A stretch of 64,000 bases of DNA from positions 17,484,565-17,548,564 of the forward strand of contig NC_036446.1 in the NCBI RefSeq assembly GCF_002775205.1, read 5' to 3'. Under the pieces are notes generated by a model, which was not told the DNA's origin, did no database searches, and saw only the letters and a list, made by a program, of their open reading frames with translations. Shown here piece after piece: positions 21,601-33,600 of this stretch (positions are counted from its first letter, which is position 1; every line of letters begins with the position of its first letter). This stretch comes from Xiphophorus maculatus. Taxonomy: Eukaryota > Chordata > Actinopteri > Cyprinodontiformes > Poeciliidae. The translations under genes were made by a program, and so were the position numbers.

Positions 21601-24600
21601 AAGGTTATAATTTTAATAAAAAGGACTACTAACCTTTGAGTTGCTCTTCATAAGAACAGGTCTTCACTGGAGAGGGATTCTCTTTCTTTACAGGAATTTC
21701 ATTTTGTACTGCAAGATTGTCTAAAATAAAACAAGATAATAGACAGTGACAGTAGCTAATTAGAACATGATTCACAGAGATTTGCTGTTTATATTAAAAA
21801 CTTATTATTCAGATATTTCATTGTGCTACAAGAAGGAACCTTGAAATTAGTAAAACACTAGATAAATGTCAGTGCTACATAGGGATTTGCCTTTCAGAAA
21901 GGAGAGGAGCATTACACCTATTGAAAATCATTACTAACACTAAACTGTAGGTGGCAGTGTTGCCTAATATTAGGAAACACCTTAATAAGACTCAACACTT
22001 TATTAATCCCAGAAAGGGATAATATGTTGCTAGTTACTCAGTTTAGTGAAATAAAAAAAAATAAAAATATAAATAAATGAACAGAACAGAAAAACCAGTA
22101 CCAGTAATAATTAGAATGCATAATTGAAGAATTTGATGAAAGACGAGGCACTCCAATCAAATTCAAATAGAAATAAACACCATCTCTGTAGTCCATTGCA
22201 AATTAAAATTATACAGAAATATTACTTCTGTATTAGCGTAATACTAATACAGTAATACTGCAGGAGCTGGCAGTGTTATAAAAAAGTTGCAAAGTTAAAT
22301 GGCCACAGGTCTGAACATAAACTCAAGACACATTATTTAATACTAGTTGTAAAACCCATGTAGGTTTTACTTTGGGGGAGGGGGAAGGCTTAATAATATA
22401 CAGTCTCTTGTTTCTTTAGCTGAACAAACCTGGATCTGGAGTGTAGGTGAATGGCTGAACATCATGGGACCTGCCAGCGTTTGTCACCACGTAGATCCCC
22501 ACACAAACAGGAGAGGAGATGGCCAGGTTCTGATATGGGGGAACCTTCACAATCAGGTGATTCTGGGAAGTTAAAGATATACAATTAAAAAATAAATTAA
22601 AATGAGCCAACTGAGTCTCAAAGTACAGTAAGTCACAGAAAGTACAGTAAGCTTAATCTATACAAGAAATGAATCTGAAAGTAGCTTCAAGCCAAAACAG
22701 TCAGTTAATGAGAAACGAAAAAGAAACAAAATTATTCTTTCTCTATTCTGCGGCTGCATTCTTGAATGTATCTTGAACTTTGTTTGCTTGCTCTGTATTC
22801 TGCTACAAAGGCACTTCAAATGCACAGCTTTGTAGTTTCAAAATGTGCATAAATGTTAAAGGGAGAAATGTTACAGATTTGTCAGTTCCTGCATTACTGA
22901 TCCTTTCGTTTTCAGGGGCAAAGGTTTAATCCTGGTTAAGACACACTCAGCAGAGTGTCTGAGACTGAGAGTAATTAGGTCAGAGCACAATGAAACTACT
23001 GACACCTTTGAACCAAAAGCCATTTAAGATGATTATATCTGAAAGGCCCAAACATGTTGGAGTTGAAGCTTGTCTATCCAATCTTTTCACTTGTAATTAC
23101 CTTTAATCATTCAGAAAAACGACAGAACAAAAAGGACTTTTCACCTGGTGGAACAGCTCCATGTCGATTTCTGCCTCTGACTTCCACGACTTCTCATCTG
23201 GAACAGAGAGAATTTGTTTTCACTGAGTGTTACATATCAAAACTGAATTAAACTTGACAAAAAAAGTCTATGAAGTTGTTTTTTTCTCACCTGAAACATT
23301 TTCTTGAAAGATGACTTTAGTGTCTTTGAGAAAGTTTTTGCCAATGATAAAAACTTCCTCTCCGCCCCTTACTGAACCAGTATGCAGTGACTTCTTCAGT
23401 ATCTCTGGCAGCCCTGCAGGCTGGGCTGTAAACAGGGAAAATACAGACAACACTGATGAGATTCATTGATTTTTCGTTTTTCTAATAATGCCCTCTCACC
23501 TCTAACACAGCAAAAAGAAGACTGTGGGGGAGGGTTTGCCAAAAATTTCATTTATCTAAGCCGATTTTCGCCTCTTCAGAAGGGAGATCTGTGTCATTTC
23601 TGATTAATTATTGCCAGATTTTTATTTGGGAAAGAAGCAGAAATGTGTAAAGAAGCAGAAATGTGTAACACCAGGTTTTATGCTAGTTAAAAACTATTAA
23701 GGAATGACTTCAACGACCAGGGGATTTGGACCTTAGACTCTTGGGGTTTCAGTCAAATGCAAAGGCGCTCAAAGACAGTTTACGATTCTTTTTTTATTAT
23801 TTAGAGATAGATGTCTGAAAGTAGCGGTATATGAAATGTTTTTGTAAAATTTTATTAGTCTGTCTCTCAGGTTTTTCTGGGTATAAAGAACAAATTAACA
23901 GTATGATTTTCAACAAGATTCTATCTATCTATCCATCTATCTATCCATCCATCCATCCATCCATCCATACACTTGATACTATTTATCATCAAATTAATTC
24001 AACAAAGTGTGTTATGCAAGTTATGCTCCCCTTGAGCATAACTTTCATCCCCCCTCTACAAAGCTAATCTACAACACAACCAGACCCACCAAACTATTTG
24101 ATCTGCCATCACATTAAAAAGGAAAAAGAGAAACACAAACTTTTGAATAAGCTCAATATTCTAATAGATTTTATGCTTTTAATAATCTTCTGAATACTTA
24201 GATCTTATAACTTGCAAATATGTTCTTATTTACTCAGAAGAAAATACAAACCAGAAAAAAAGGTATCCATAGTTAGGAACAAGTAAAGTTGCTTGTTTCC
24301 TTCTTTATTTTCTCTTTTTTGCTTCACGTGATTATTTATTGCTGGCAGAACCACCTTCCAACACATCTAACTCCTGTGAACCATGAACATGTGCACACAC
24401 ACATGTACATGAACATGCAATCATAAACCAGAGGAAATTACTTTTTTGTGTTTCGTGGAAAGACATTTCCCTAGTTTGCATGCAAGCTCTTCCATAAACA
24501 ACAGACTTCCAGACTTCTATTGTTTAGTCCTTTACCTCTTTTTCTTCCCTGCTACCCTCAAAGCAGTTGTCTCAAATTCACACATGAGCTGATCCGTCTT

Positions 24601-27600
24601 TCCTGTTTGTGAAAACGGACCACACCCTCACTTTGCAGGCATCTATTAAACAACTCAATCTAATGGGATAGACATGCACTGTCTCTGAATGCTAACACCA
24701 AAAGAGAACCGTCTACTGACCTCTGGTTATATTAAAATTGACAAACAAGGCCTAAACAGGCTCAATGGTAATTATTAACCAAGTAGGTTTTAGGTCAACC
24801 TATCCTTTTTCTCCAATTCAACTAGTTTGATTCTTTCATGGCTCAATTGATTTGTTTGTAATGTACCCATCTGATAGTATGCCTGTAATTTACACATTTT
24901 TCTAATGATCTATTACCCCATTTTCAACTTGTAAATAAAAAGTATTTTAACAAAGGCAAACAGGAAGACCAACTTACTGCAGAGAATTGGAGATGAGGGT
25001 GTCTGCAGAGTGAGCACTGATCCGTCTGAGCGTGGGATGTTGACCCGAAACACCAAGCGAGCGCGTGTGCTCTTCTTCTTTGACCCCGCCACACCAATAC
25101 GGGCCTCGACGTCAGCATTACGGAGCTTTAAAATCCCAACACAGTCGACCCTAAGCACAAACATTGTATAAATTTAGGTTTGGTTGGACTTGCTTCAACT
25201 TCCAATCTCAATAACAGGATTAAAGTATTTAATAAACTAACAGCTCTTTGAAAGAATGAATTCATCAGCATGTCGCTACAATGCATGGGAATGAATGAGG
25301 TATTCATGCACCTTATAGCTCACAAACCAGTTATAGAATAGATTTATTGACTCACAAAGGTACAGCTGAACACATAAAAACAATTGCTTCAAATAGGAAA
25401 CTTTCCGGTGTAATAAAATAGTGAAAAAAAACCAACCAGATTTTAGAACAATATTTGTCACAAAACAAATGCATTGCTAATTAATAGCTAATTTGCTACA
25501 TACGCCAGTGTCATGTTGGTGCTTGGGTCAACGGTCACTTCAATCACAGTTGTGCCATCAATATCAACCTCTTTGCATGCAGTGGTGTTGCGACCAGTAA
25601 CTCTGCAAGCTTGGTAAAATCCATGCGGCTTTACGCGGCCGGTATCATTCCCAACAAACACCTGAAGAACCACAGGCTCACTCACACCCTCCAGCTGTGA
25701 ATGGCAAAAAAGATATTTGATTAGATTGTGTATTCTGGGTAAAAAAAACAACAATAATAACACAGATATATTTTCTCCAGTCCATTTAGGTATTGATACT
25801 GATATTTAACACACAATCTCTATCCCTTATCAAATAGTTAGAGTTGTTGATGCCTTGGTTTTGTGTCTCATATAAAATCTTCATAAAATACAATAAACTT
25901 TACAGTTTTAACATAATAAAACAAAGAACAGATCAAAGGTGAATGGAGACTTTTGCAAGGCAAAGTAAGAGACCCTAAAGTTACCTACTCTTGTAAAGAA
26001 GCTTCATACAGTATATATGTCAGCCTATAAAAAGCCTGATTCTTTTGTATATCTTCTGCTTGTTATTGTCTATTTTTAAACTGGATTGACCTTTTACAGA
26101 ACAATAAAGAACCAACCAGATTAATCCAGCTTTCACATCTATTGAGGAAATGGCGTGAATACTAAGGTGACAAATTAAAGTGATTAAGAGTAAGAACATT
26201 AATTAGTCCTACCTCTTTTCGGGCTTTCAGGATTTTAAACAGTTTTACTTTCCCTCCAACTTAAAAAAGGTTTTATTTCGATTGTCTTGGTAAGTACTTC
26301 ACATAAAAGTGTAAAGTACTTACTTCACACCTAGTGAAGTAAGTACTTCACACATACTTCACTAGGTGTGAAGTATTATGTTAATGGGGCCTAATTCTGA
26401 CCCAGCAGTTTTACTGTGACTTATTAATCGGAGAATGCTGAGAATATAAAGAAACACTGTCACGGTAATCTTAAATGCAAATGTGTGTAATGACGCCTAT
26501 TTATGACACTGAACAAATCTAATGTAGCTGATACATGATCAAGCACAAACTACATTACAAATATTATTACAGACACACTGATATTATCGTACAGGTACCT
26601 TTACAGTGGGAAAACCTTGCTGAGTGCGGTCCTTCACAGAACCTCTGCTTCCTTCGGTCAGGTAGCGGGCCCGATGCTGAGTCTCTGGCTGGACGAGGAT
26701 TTTAAGCTCCTTTCCCTCACACTTCGATGGGAACTGCATTGTAAGGGTCCCTCCTTTCTGATTAGTAGTCTGAGAATCATCAGAGCTGCAACAGAATAAC
26801 AGTTTGACAGGAACAGTTACTCTTTTGCTCTAAAATTTTATTTCTTCTCTACTGTTGTACATGTAACCTACCAGGCATCTCCAACACTGTTAAAAACATA
26901 CAAAAGTCAAGATATGAAACGACTCATCTTAATATCAAATATTTATGTACATATAAAGACATACAGATATCAGTCAGTGGTTGTAGTCTCCCTCCCACAA
27001 CAGTGGAAATGCTCTGAAGTTGCCATGGTGCTCTGAGCAATGTAGATTTAAGAGGCCCTCCATCAGCCAAGCATATTCTAACCTCAGCTCTTGAAATGTT
27101 CAGAGTTATCTGTTTATTTAATCTGCTCTGCTTATCCTAGGTCTTTGAGAGAGGCTCTGTGATTCACCATTGTTTGTACTTCAGTGTCCTGCCCCTCCCT
27201 TCTTTCTGATCTAACCGCTCTCCTTCAGTCAAACTGTTGTGGGAAATGAGGTGCCAGAGAAGTTTGTTACAGATTTCCATCTGTTGGTGAGTGTCAGTGT
27301 GTCATTTCCTGATTATACCTGTCGTCACAGTTCATTAGATTAAAAAAAACCCTCATAAAGTCAGTTAAATAAAAGAAACACTTGACTTTATTTGCAGAAT
27401 AACATATGCTGAATGACATATGAGTCATGGACCTTACCAAGCTCCGCCCACAACCGACCTAGAAAATTCCATGTGACAGCAAGTCTCACAAACAAAGCCT
27501 TGCGGTGCCTTGTTTCTATGTAAACATGACTCGATTAGTGCATCATTTCTACCGGATTTTCAAAATATATCAGCTACTACAATGGACAAAGTAACTAACA

Positions 27601-30600
27601 AGTTCATGTCATCTTTTTCGGATGAGCCACGCGATGCCTCCAACATTGTGCACGTCACAGCAAAATGCTTTCGCTCGATGAGGAAAACGGCAGATCCACA
27701 CACCCTCTACATCAGGGGTACCCAAACTTTTTGAGACCAAGATCTACTTTTTCTCTCACCAGCGGCTGAGCTCTACCTCATGACACGAAGACATAAAAAT
27801 TGTAAATTAAACTCTATTGACATATTTTATATGCGAATATACATCAGTTATAGCAGAAATATTAAAGTGATAGAAAACCTAATGCAGTTTCTTCCTCAGT
27901 GAGACTCTGTCTGGGAGGAGGTTACTGGTTTCTCAGTCACAAGCTGGTTGCAAACCTGAGGCCAGCAGGTGTCAGTCAGTTATGGTAGATCTGAAATTTG
28001 GTTTGATGACGTCAATATGAGAAGCTACAGACTGATAGGAGGAACCAAAGAGCTCTGTAAAGGTAAAAGCAAATCTTCTGAAGTTGGGATATAATTAATT
28101 TAATTTCACATAATTACCGCGGTAGAAGCCATTTGTTTGTTAAAATTTTATTAAATATATTTGTTCTATTTGATGTTTGTTGTGAATGAAGTAAACTCAC
28201 AAACTAACGAGGTAATTAGTCCAACATTTAGAAACTACAGCGGCTGTAATGCGCCACAGCAAAGGTAAACAAAGGTAAAATAATTAGAACAGGTGATCAA
28301 CTCAAAACCACTCCTACCTTTTTACTCTCTCTCTCTCTCTGTAGTTTAAGCACACCTGTTACCGTGGCAACCGCCTGCGCCCCAAAAGACGAGCAAAGAT
28401 TACGGTAAAAACATAACATTCAGTCCGTTACGATATCAAGTTTCCAGGATTGATATTTATTTCTCTATTATTAATCAGGGCTTCCCTGAACACAGCGATG
28501 GTTGATTGACTAGCTGCACTTGGTGCTAGCGTGGCTAACACGAGTAACAGTTTAGTCCAAAGCCTTTTCTGCTAAAATAAAATCTTTAGTGTATGTCAGA
28601 TACAGACACATTGCATATTGATCTGTTTAGCTAATGTAAGACTGTGTAGCAGGCAGGCTTCAAGGTGTAGAAGTTGTATCAGTTCTGCCATTATGCTGTA
28701 CTTGGCTAACGGGAAGCTAAGTGTGTTTGTGAGACGGCCAAGAACGTTGTAGCCGCGCTCCTACGTAGAATGGGCATCAGCCAATGAAAAGCGGCCCCTG
28801 TGGTAAGGTCCATTATTTAAGCATGTACTGTGTCATGCAAAAGTAGTCATAATTCTTAAACTTTTTCATATTTTGTCATGTTACAATAGTTCAATGCATT
28901 TTGCCAAGATCTTCAGTGACAGACCAATACACAATGAAGAATATCAAGGAAGTGGGGGAATTCATTTTTTATATAAAATGTAAATCTGAAGAATGTAATA
29001 TAAACTTCTATCTAACCCCCTTGAGAACCACCTAATTTCACCATTTGTAGAGGCATGTAAAGAGTGAAACTATGACCCATTCTTCCAAATCACTTCGATT
29101 GAAAGGAGCATCTTTGACATAAATTTTTAAGTTGTGGCATGAATTGTAACTTGTTTATTTCTGGGTTTATTCTCACAGTTTAGGTCACCACGACCTAAAC
29201 TGTGCCATTGTAGCTTCAACCCAAAACTGAAGTCTCCCTCAGCTTGTTTTCTGTAAGTATTGCACTGTATTGATCTCCATTAATCATCCCATCAACCAGA
29301 ATCCTATTCAATGTCTGTGCTTCATTATGGGGGATGGTGTGTTCCAGTGACGTGCGGTGAGGTTCATAGCTGGCGAGGCACTGACGTCATCAGAATCAGA
29401 TTAGCAAATAGATGCATAGATTGACAGCAGTTTACAGGTTATGTTTCACTTCTGCATCCTTACACATACAAACTGTAGCTCACAAAATCTATCGCTGCAC
29501 TTGACTTGCTTCCCGAATCGTTTAGCCTAGCTCGCTGTCACTTACTCGGCAGTTGAGGAGTGAACAAGACGAACGTCTGGGATCTTGAGCGCCCCCTGCC
29601 ATGAGGCAAGAGAACTGCCTGCCTCACCTCGAACCTGTTCTCTGCCGTTTATAATCGCTCATTACACGAAACACGTTACACAAACACAGTTGGTGACAAA
29701 AAGCACTGTACATTATATACATAAGCTAAATTATTGGAAATAAGTTCACATATTAAATTTGTTTAAACCATTTTATTGACGCCGTACAGCAACATGCTCT
29801 CTCCGCTTAGCAGCCAGCGCAGAGCCAGGGGTTGCGCAATCCAAGGTGAGGCAGAGCTCGCTGCTACCTCACCGGCATCGCTTCCAAGCATTTGAATGGG
29901 AAAATAAGAAAATTCAGCGATTTTGAACAAATAAAAATCGAAATTGGTGAAGCTACATGAAAATTAAATATTTTTTAGTACAAACCACCGGATGAATATA
30001 ACAATTTAAATTACTTTATGATTATATATTTTCTTTCTTTCCATGATGGCTGGTGAGGCACTGCCTCACCTGCCTCCCCTGACCGCACGTCACTGGTGTG
30101 TTCAGGGTGTAGTTTTTCGAAAAACCTTTAATTCTGCCTGTAGCAAAAAGTTACCCTCATTTGACCAGAGCGCCTTCTTTTACATGTATACTGTGTACTT
30201 GTAGTAGACTTTGTAGGGCTTTCTTTCAACTCTGTCATAAAAGATTTTTGGAGTTCACGAATAATAAATGGACTGCCCACAAAATCCCCAATTGAAAACA
30301 TGGAAAGGCATATGATTATGCACCTAATTTTTAACTCATCTAGTCTCATGAAATCTAGAAGAGCAAGTGTGGATATTTTCATTACAACATAGGTTAAGTT
30401 GTGTGATTCCGAACTAACTACTAACCTTGTTTTAGTTGATGTCTTGCTCTCAGGGCCGAGCTGAGACAGAACAAAGTGTGGGGCTTTGGCGCTGTCTGCA
30501 TCGAAGACATCCATGCTGGCATCCACTGTGCGCACCGCCTTAGGTCCTGGTTTCTGTCGAGGTGTACGCTTGCGGGCCTTTCGTGGCACCTCTGTGTTGT

Positions 30601-33600
30601 CGTTGTAAGAAGAAGTACTCATGATGCTGAAGTTGGATATGGAATCCTCCATCCATATGCTGTTACTCTGCTCCGAGTCCAAGGGTGCCGGTGCATCCTG
30701 GCAGGACATGTGGCTGTCGTCAAACAGGTCTTGCGGCGGCGGGGAGATGTTGAGGATGGTGCGGCGCTTGGACGGAGTCAGCTGATGGTGTGGCTGGCCA
30801 TCCTGAGAGGCTGCACCACGTCCTCCGGCAGGGTCACCGTTGCTGCTTTTTCCACTACCACCCACGACTCCGACGATCTCCGGTACCACTCGGCTACTCC
30901 TGCTGTCCTCTGAGTCGACATTTCTGCTGTGAGCTGCGTTCTGGTCACTGGATGAAGTGCTGGAATGCATGGTGGTGCTGGAAGAGGTGGGAAAAGCACT
31001 GCGAGGCCCTTCCGTGGTCAGAGAAGAGGACAAGGCATCTATGGTGTAAATAATTAGACAGTAAATACAGGCTGAACTAATGTAGGGTACCAGTCCCATG
31101 TAAGAAGTAAAATTGATATTTTTTAACGCTTTTTTATGCCTTTTTTCAATAAAACACTCCCCCTTCTCACGATGGTGCTGATTGTGCAGTATGTGTAAAT
31201 TTTGTTGAGAGCGCTATGTGATGCTCAGAAAAACCAAATGAAATAAGAGAAGTATGCACCTTAATTGTGTTTTCATCAAGCTAAACAAGCATGGCTCAAA
31301 CAATATGTGGCATGTTACTTATTGGGACTTCTTTTTTGGCGACAAACATTTTTTTTTTCCTCTCTTTTTTCTTTTCGTTTGGTGAAGCCACAGAGACAAA
31401 ACAAAACAAGCTTCTGACCTATGAAGCAGAGAACTGCAGACCATTTTATATGCAGACACTCCCTGCTTCAGAGGGAACTTCCTGGAATATAAAAGTGAGA
31501 CAGCAAATGAGCAATAAAAGCTAAACAGTAAAGATTGATTCAAATGAAAAGCAAAAAAAAAAAATCACAGTATGATGCAACACCATTTCCCCCTCCCCAC
31601 TGGGACCCAAAACAAAGTTGCTCCAACATGCTGACAAAGGTTGCAATTTTAGATAATGACTGGAGCACAGAGGGGTTAAGCTGCTGCCAAAAATCTGGAT
31701 TTTCTGGTGTTTCACAAGTTTGCATAACACAAAATTGAAGAGGGGAAAAAGTCCAAACATAAGGAGGCAGTGTCAGTCTGAGCAAGTTTGAAAGCTATTA
31801 ATAATGTACAAATGAGACCTTAAAATGTCTAACAAATACTAAGAGAGTCATTAAATAACTGCTGTACATAAAAATGGGAGCAAATAATATACTTAGCAAA
31901 AAATATGTTTGTTTCGTCTTCATGCACTGCCAGCAGAAAGAGGTAAAGGAAAGGTGGGATTTATAGCATGCCAGAAGTTTTAATGACAAAGACAAACATT
32001 TGATGACAAAAGGTCTTAAAATTCTGTGGTTGCAATTTATTGTTTACAATTTGTCTCAGAGTATTTACCCATGGCCCGACAAGTTCTAACTTTCTAGAGG
32101 ATATCAAAACACCACAGCATAAGAAAAAAAAAATCTCAAACTCAAAATGTCCACAGATTGCATGATTTTCTGATTTTGGTCAATTTTGATTTATGCTTTG
32201 AAGTTGACTGTTCTCATTTCTGTTAATCTTCACATATCCATCAACCTGAGAACGCACAGAAACAAGGTCTCTGTCCTTTCTCCACCCACCGAGACCACAA
32301 ACATGATTATGATTATTTAATTAAATTGGAGCCTTTTGTTGTCGTGTTAGCCAGTGGAAAGGCTAATTAACCACAGAGTCTTGTTTCTGGACTTTTAAAT
32401 TTACCAGCTAATAAGATTTACTTCTGTGAGACAACAGCTCAATTTCTGCCAAAGTCACTTTAACAAAACCTTGTAGGCAAAAGCATCTTTCCCAGCTTCT
32501 CTAACTTCATCATAGCATTCAGTCACGCCCTAATTTCATCTTTGACGCTTTAATAATAAAGATGATAATTATGGTCTATGTGCTGAACATGCTGCAGATT
32601 AGATCTGTTGGTGCAGCGGGATACAGCAACAAAATGATATCCCAACAAGCAGGTACAGGGAAGAAAGCATGTTCAGCTAACCTAATTCCAGAAACATTAA
32701 CTTTCTTCTCCAGCCTTGTTTTTTTTCTCACATGTGAAAATTCAAAGAGCAGCAGGCTGGCTGTTTGACAGGCTTTCCTCTTGCATGCAGGTGTTTGTGT
32801 TCGCCTACAGGTACAGACTGCTACATGAGTAGTGTTTTTTTTTCTTTTCTTTTTTTTTGGGAGGTGGGGCAAGATCAGTCCTGCTTGGAGAGGAGAAATA
32901 AGGAAGCGAGAAGCAGGATCCTACCTGATGCTAGAGGAGCTGAAGGGAGAGGGCCTGCCTCTCCGTCGCTCTTTTGACTCATGACTTCTGGACTCTGCTC
33001 AGTAGAGGGAGGCAACTTCAGCTCACTGGCAAGAAGGTCATACACTGACTCTGTTGTGAAAGTAGGGGGACCAATGAAAGGAATAAAAAGGTGACTTACT
33101 AACAGGACTTTTTTGTGTTGGTAAGTGAAGGATAGAGAACCCAGTGAGTCAGCCTGGAGGCTAACAGAAAACCAGGAAGACGACACGAGACATCAGGGTT
33201 GTAAATTTATTTTTTTAAGATGAGGTTATCAGAAATAATGATACAACAACAATGATGCAATTGTGCATCCGCACAAATATGCAATTGCAGGAGCATACGC
33301 ATGACCCGGTTGGCAATTCATCTGATAAAACAACAAGGAAATAGTGGCCATAATGGCTGTCATTCCGCTTCAGATGTCAAACAGGTTTCCACCTTTGCAT
33401 CATTTTCAGACTCTGCAGAACTATGCATACATGCACAATAATACACAACAAGTCGATCATTTACAAAGCATTAAGTAGAATGCTATGTAGGTTGAAAGAA
33501 AATAGGTTTAAAATATAGCGAAATAAAAAACATTTAAAATCGCATTAATTCTTTTTTATATTATGCTTCTCTGTGACAAATACATTTCCTAAAAAAGGGC

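Larger units (their letters stand above)
26887..30425 (-). other. nfat5 intron 3, largely occupied by DNA-transposon remnants
   Basis: 3.5-kb intron. About 27.43-28.81 kb is bounded by short inverted repeats. About 28.83-30.29 kb is a Tc1-like remnant split by a hAT-like insertion. Only the outer few hundred bases look like unique intron. Confidence 0.6.

Noticed and set aside
29174..29204. 13-bp perfect inverted repeat (CACAGTTTAGGTC/GACCTAAACTGTG) with 5-nt loop
   Set aside because: Lies inside the Tc1-like remnant and is probably repeat-derived, so it is not listed as an independent regulatory hairpin.
30476..30913. 145-residue plus-strand open frame
   Set aside because: Antisense to the nfat5 exon 31038-30426, which is clearly coding on the minus strand ([29 protein letters not shown]).
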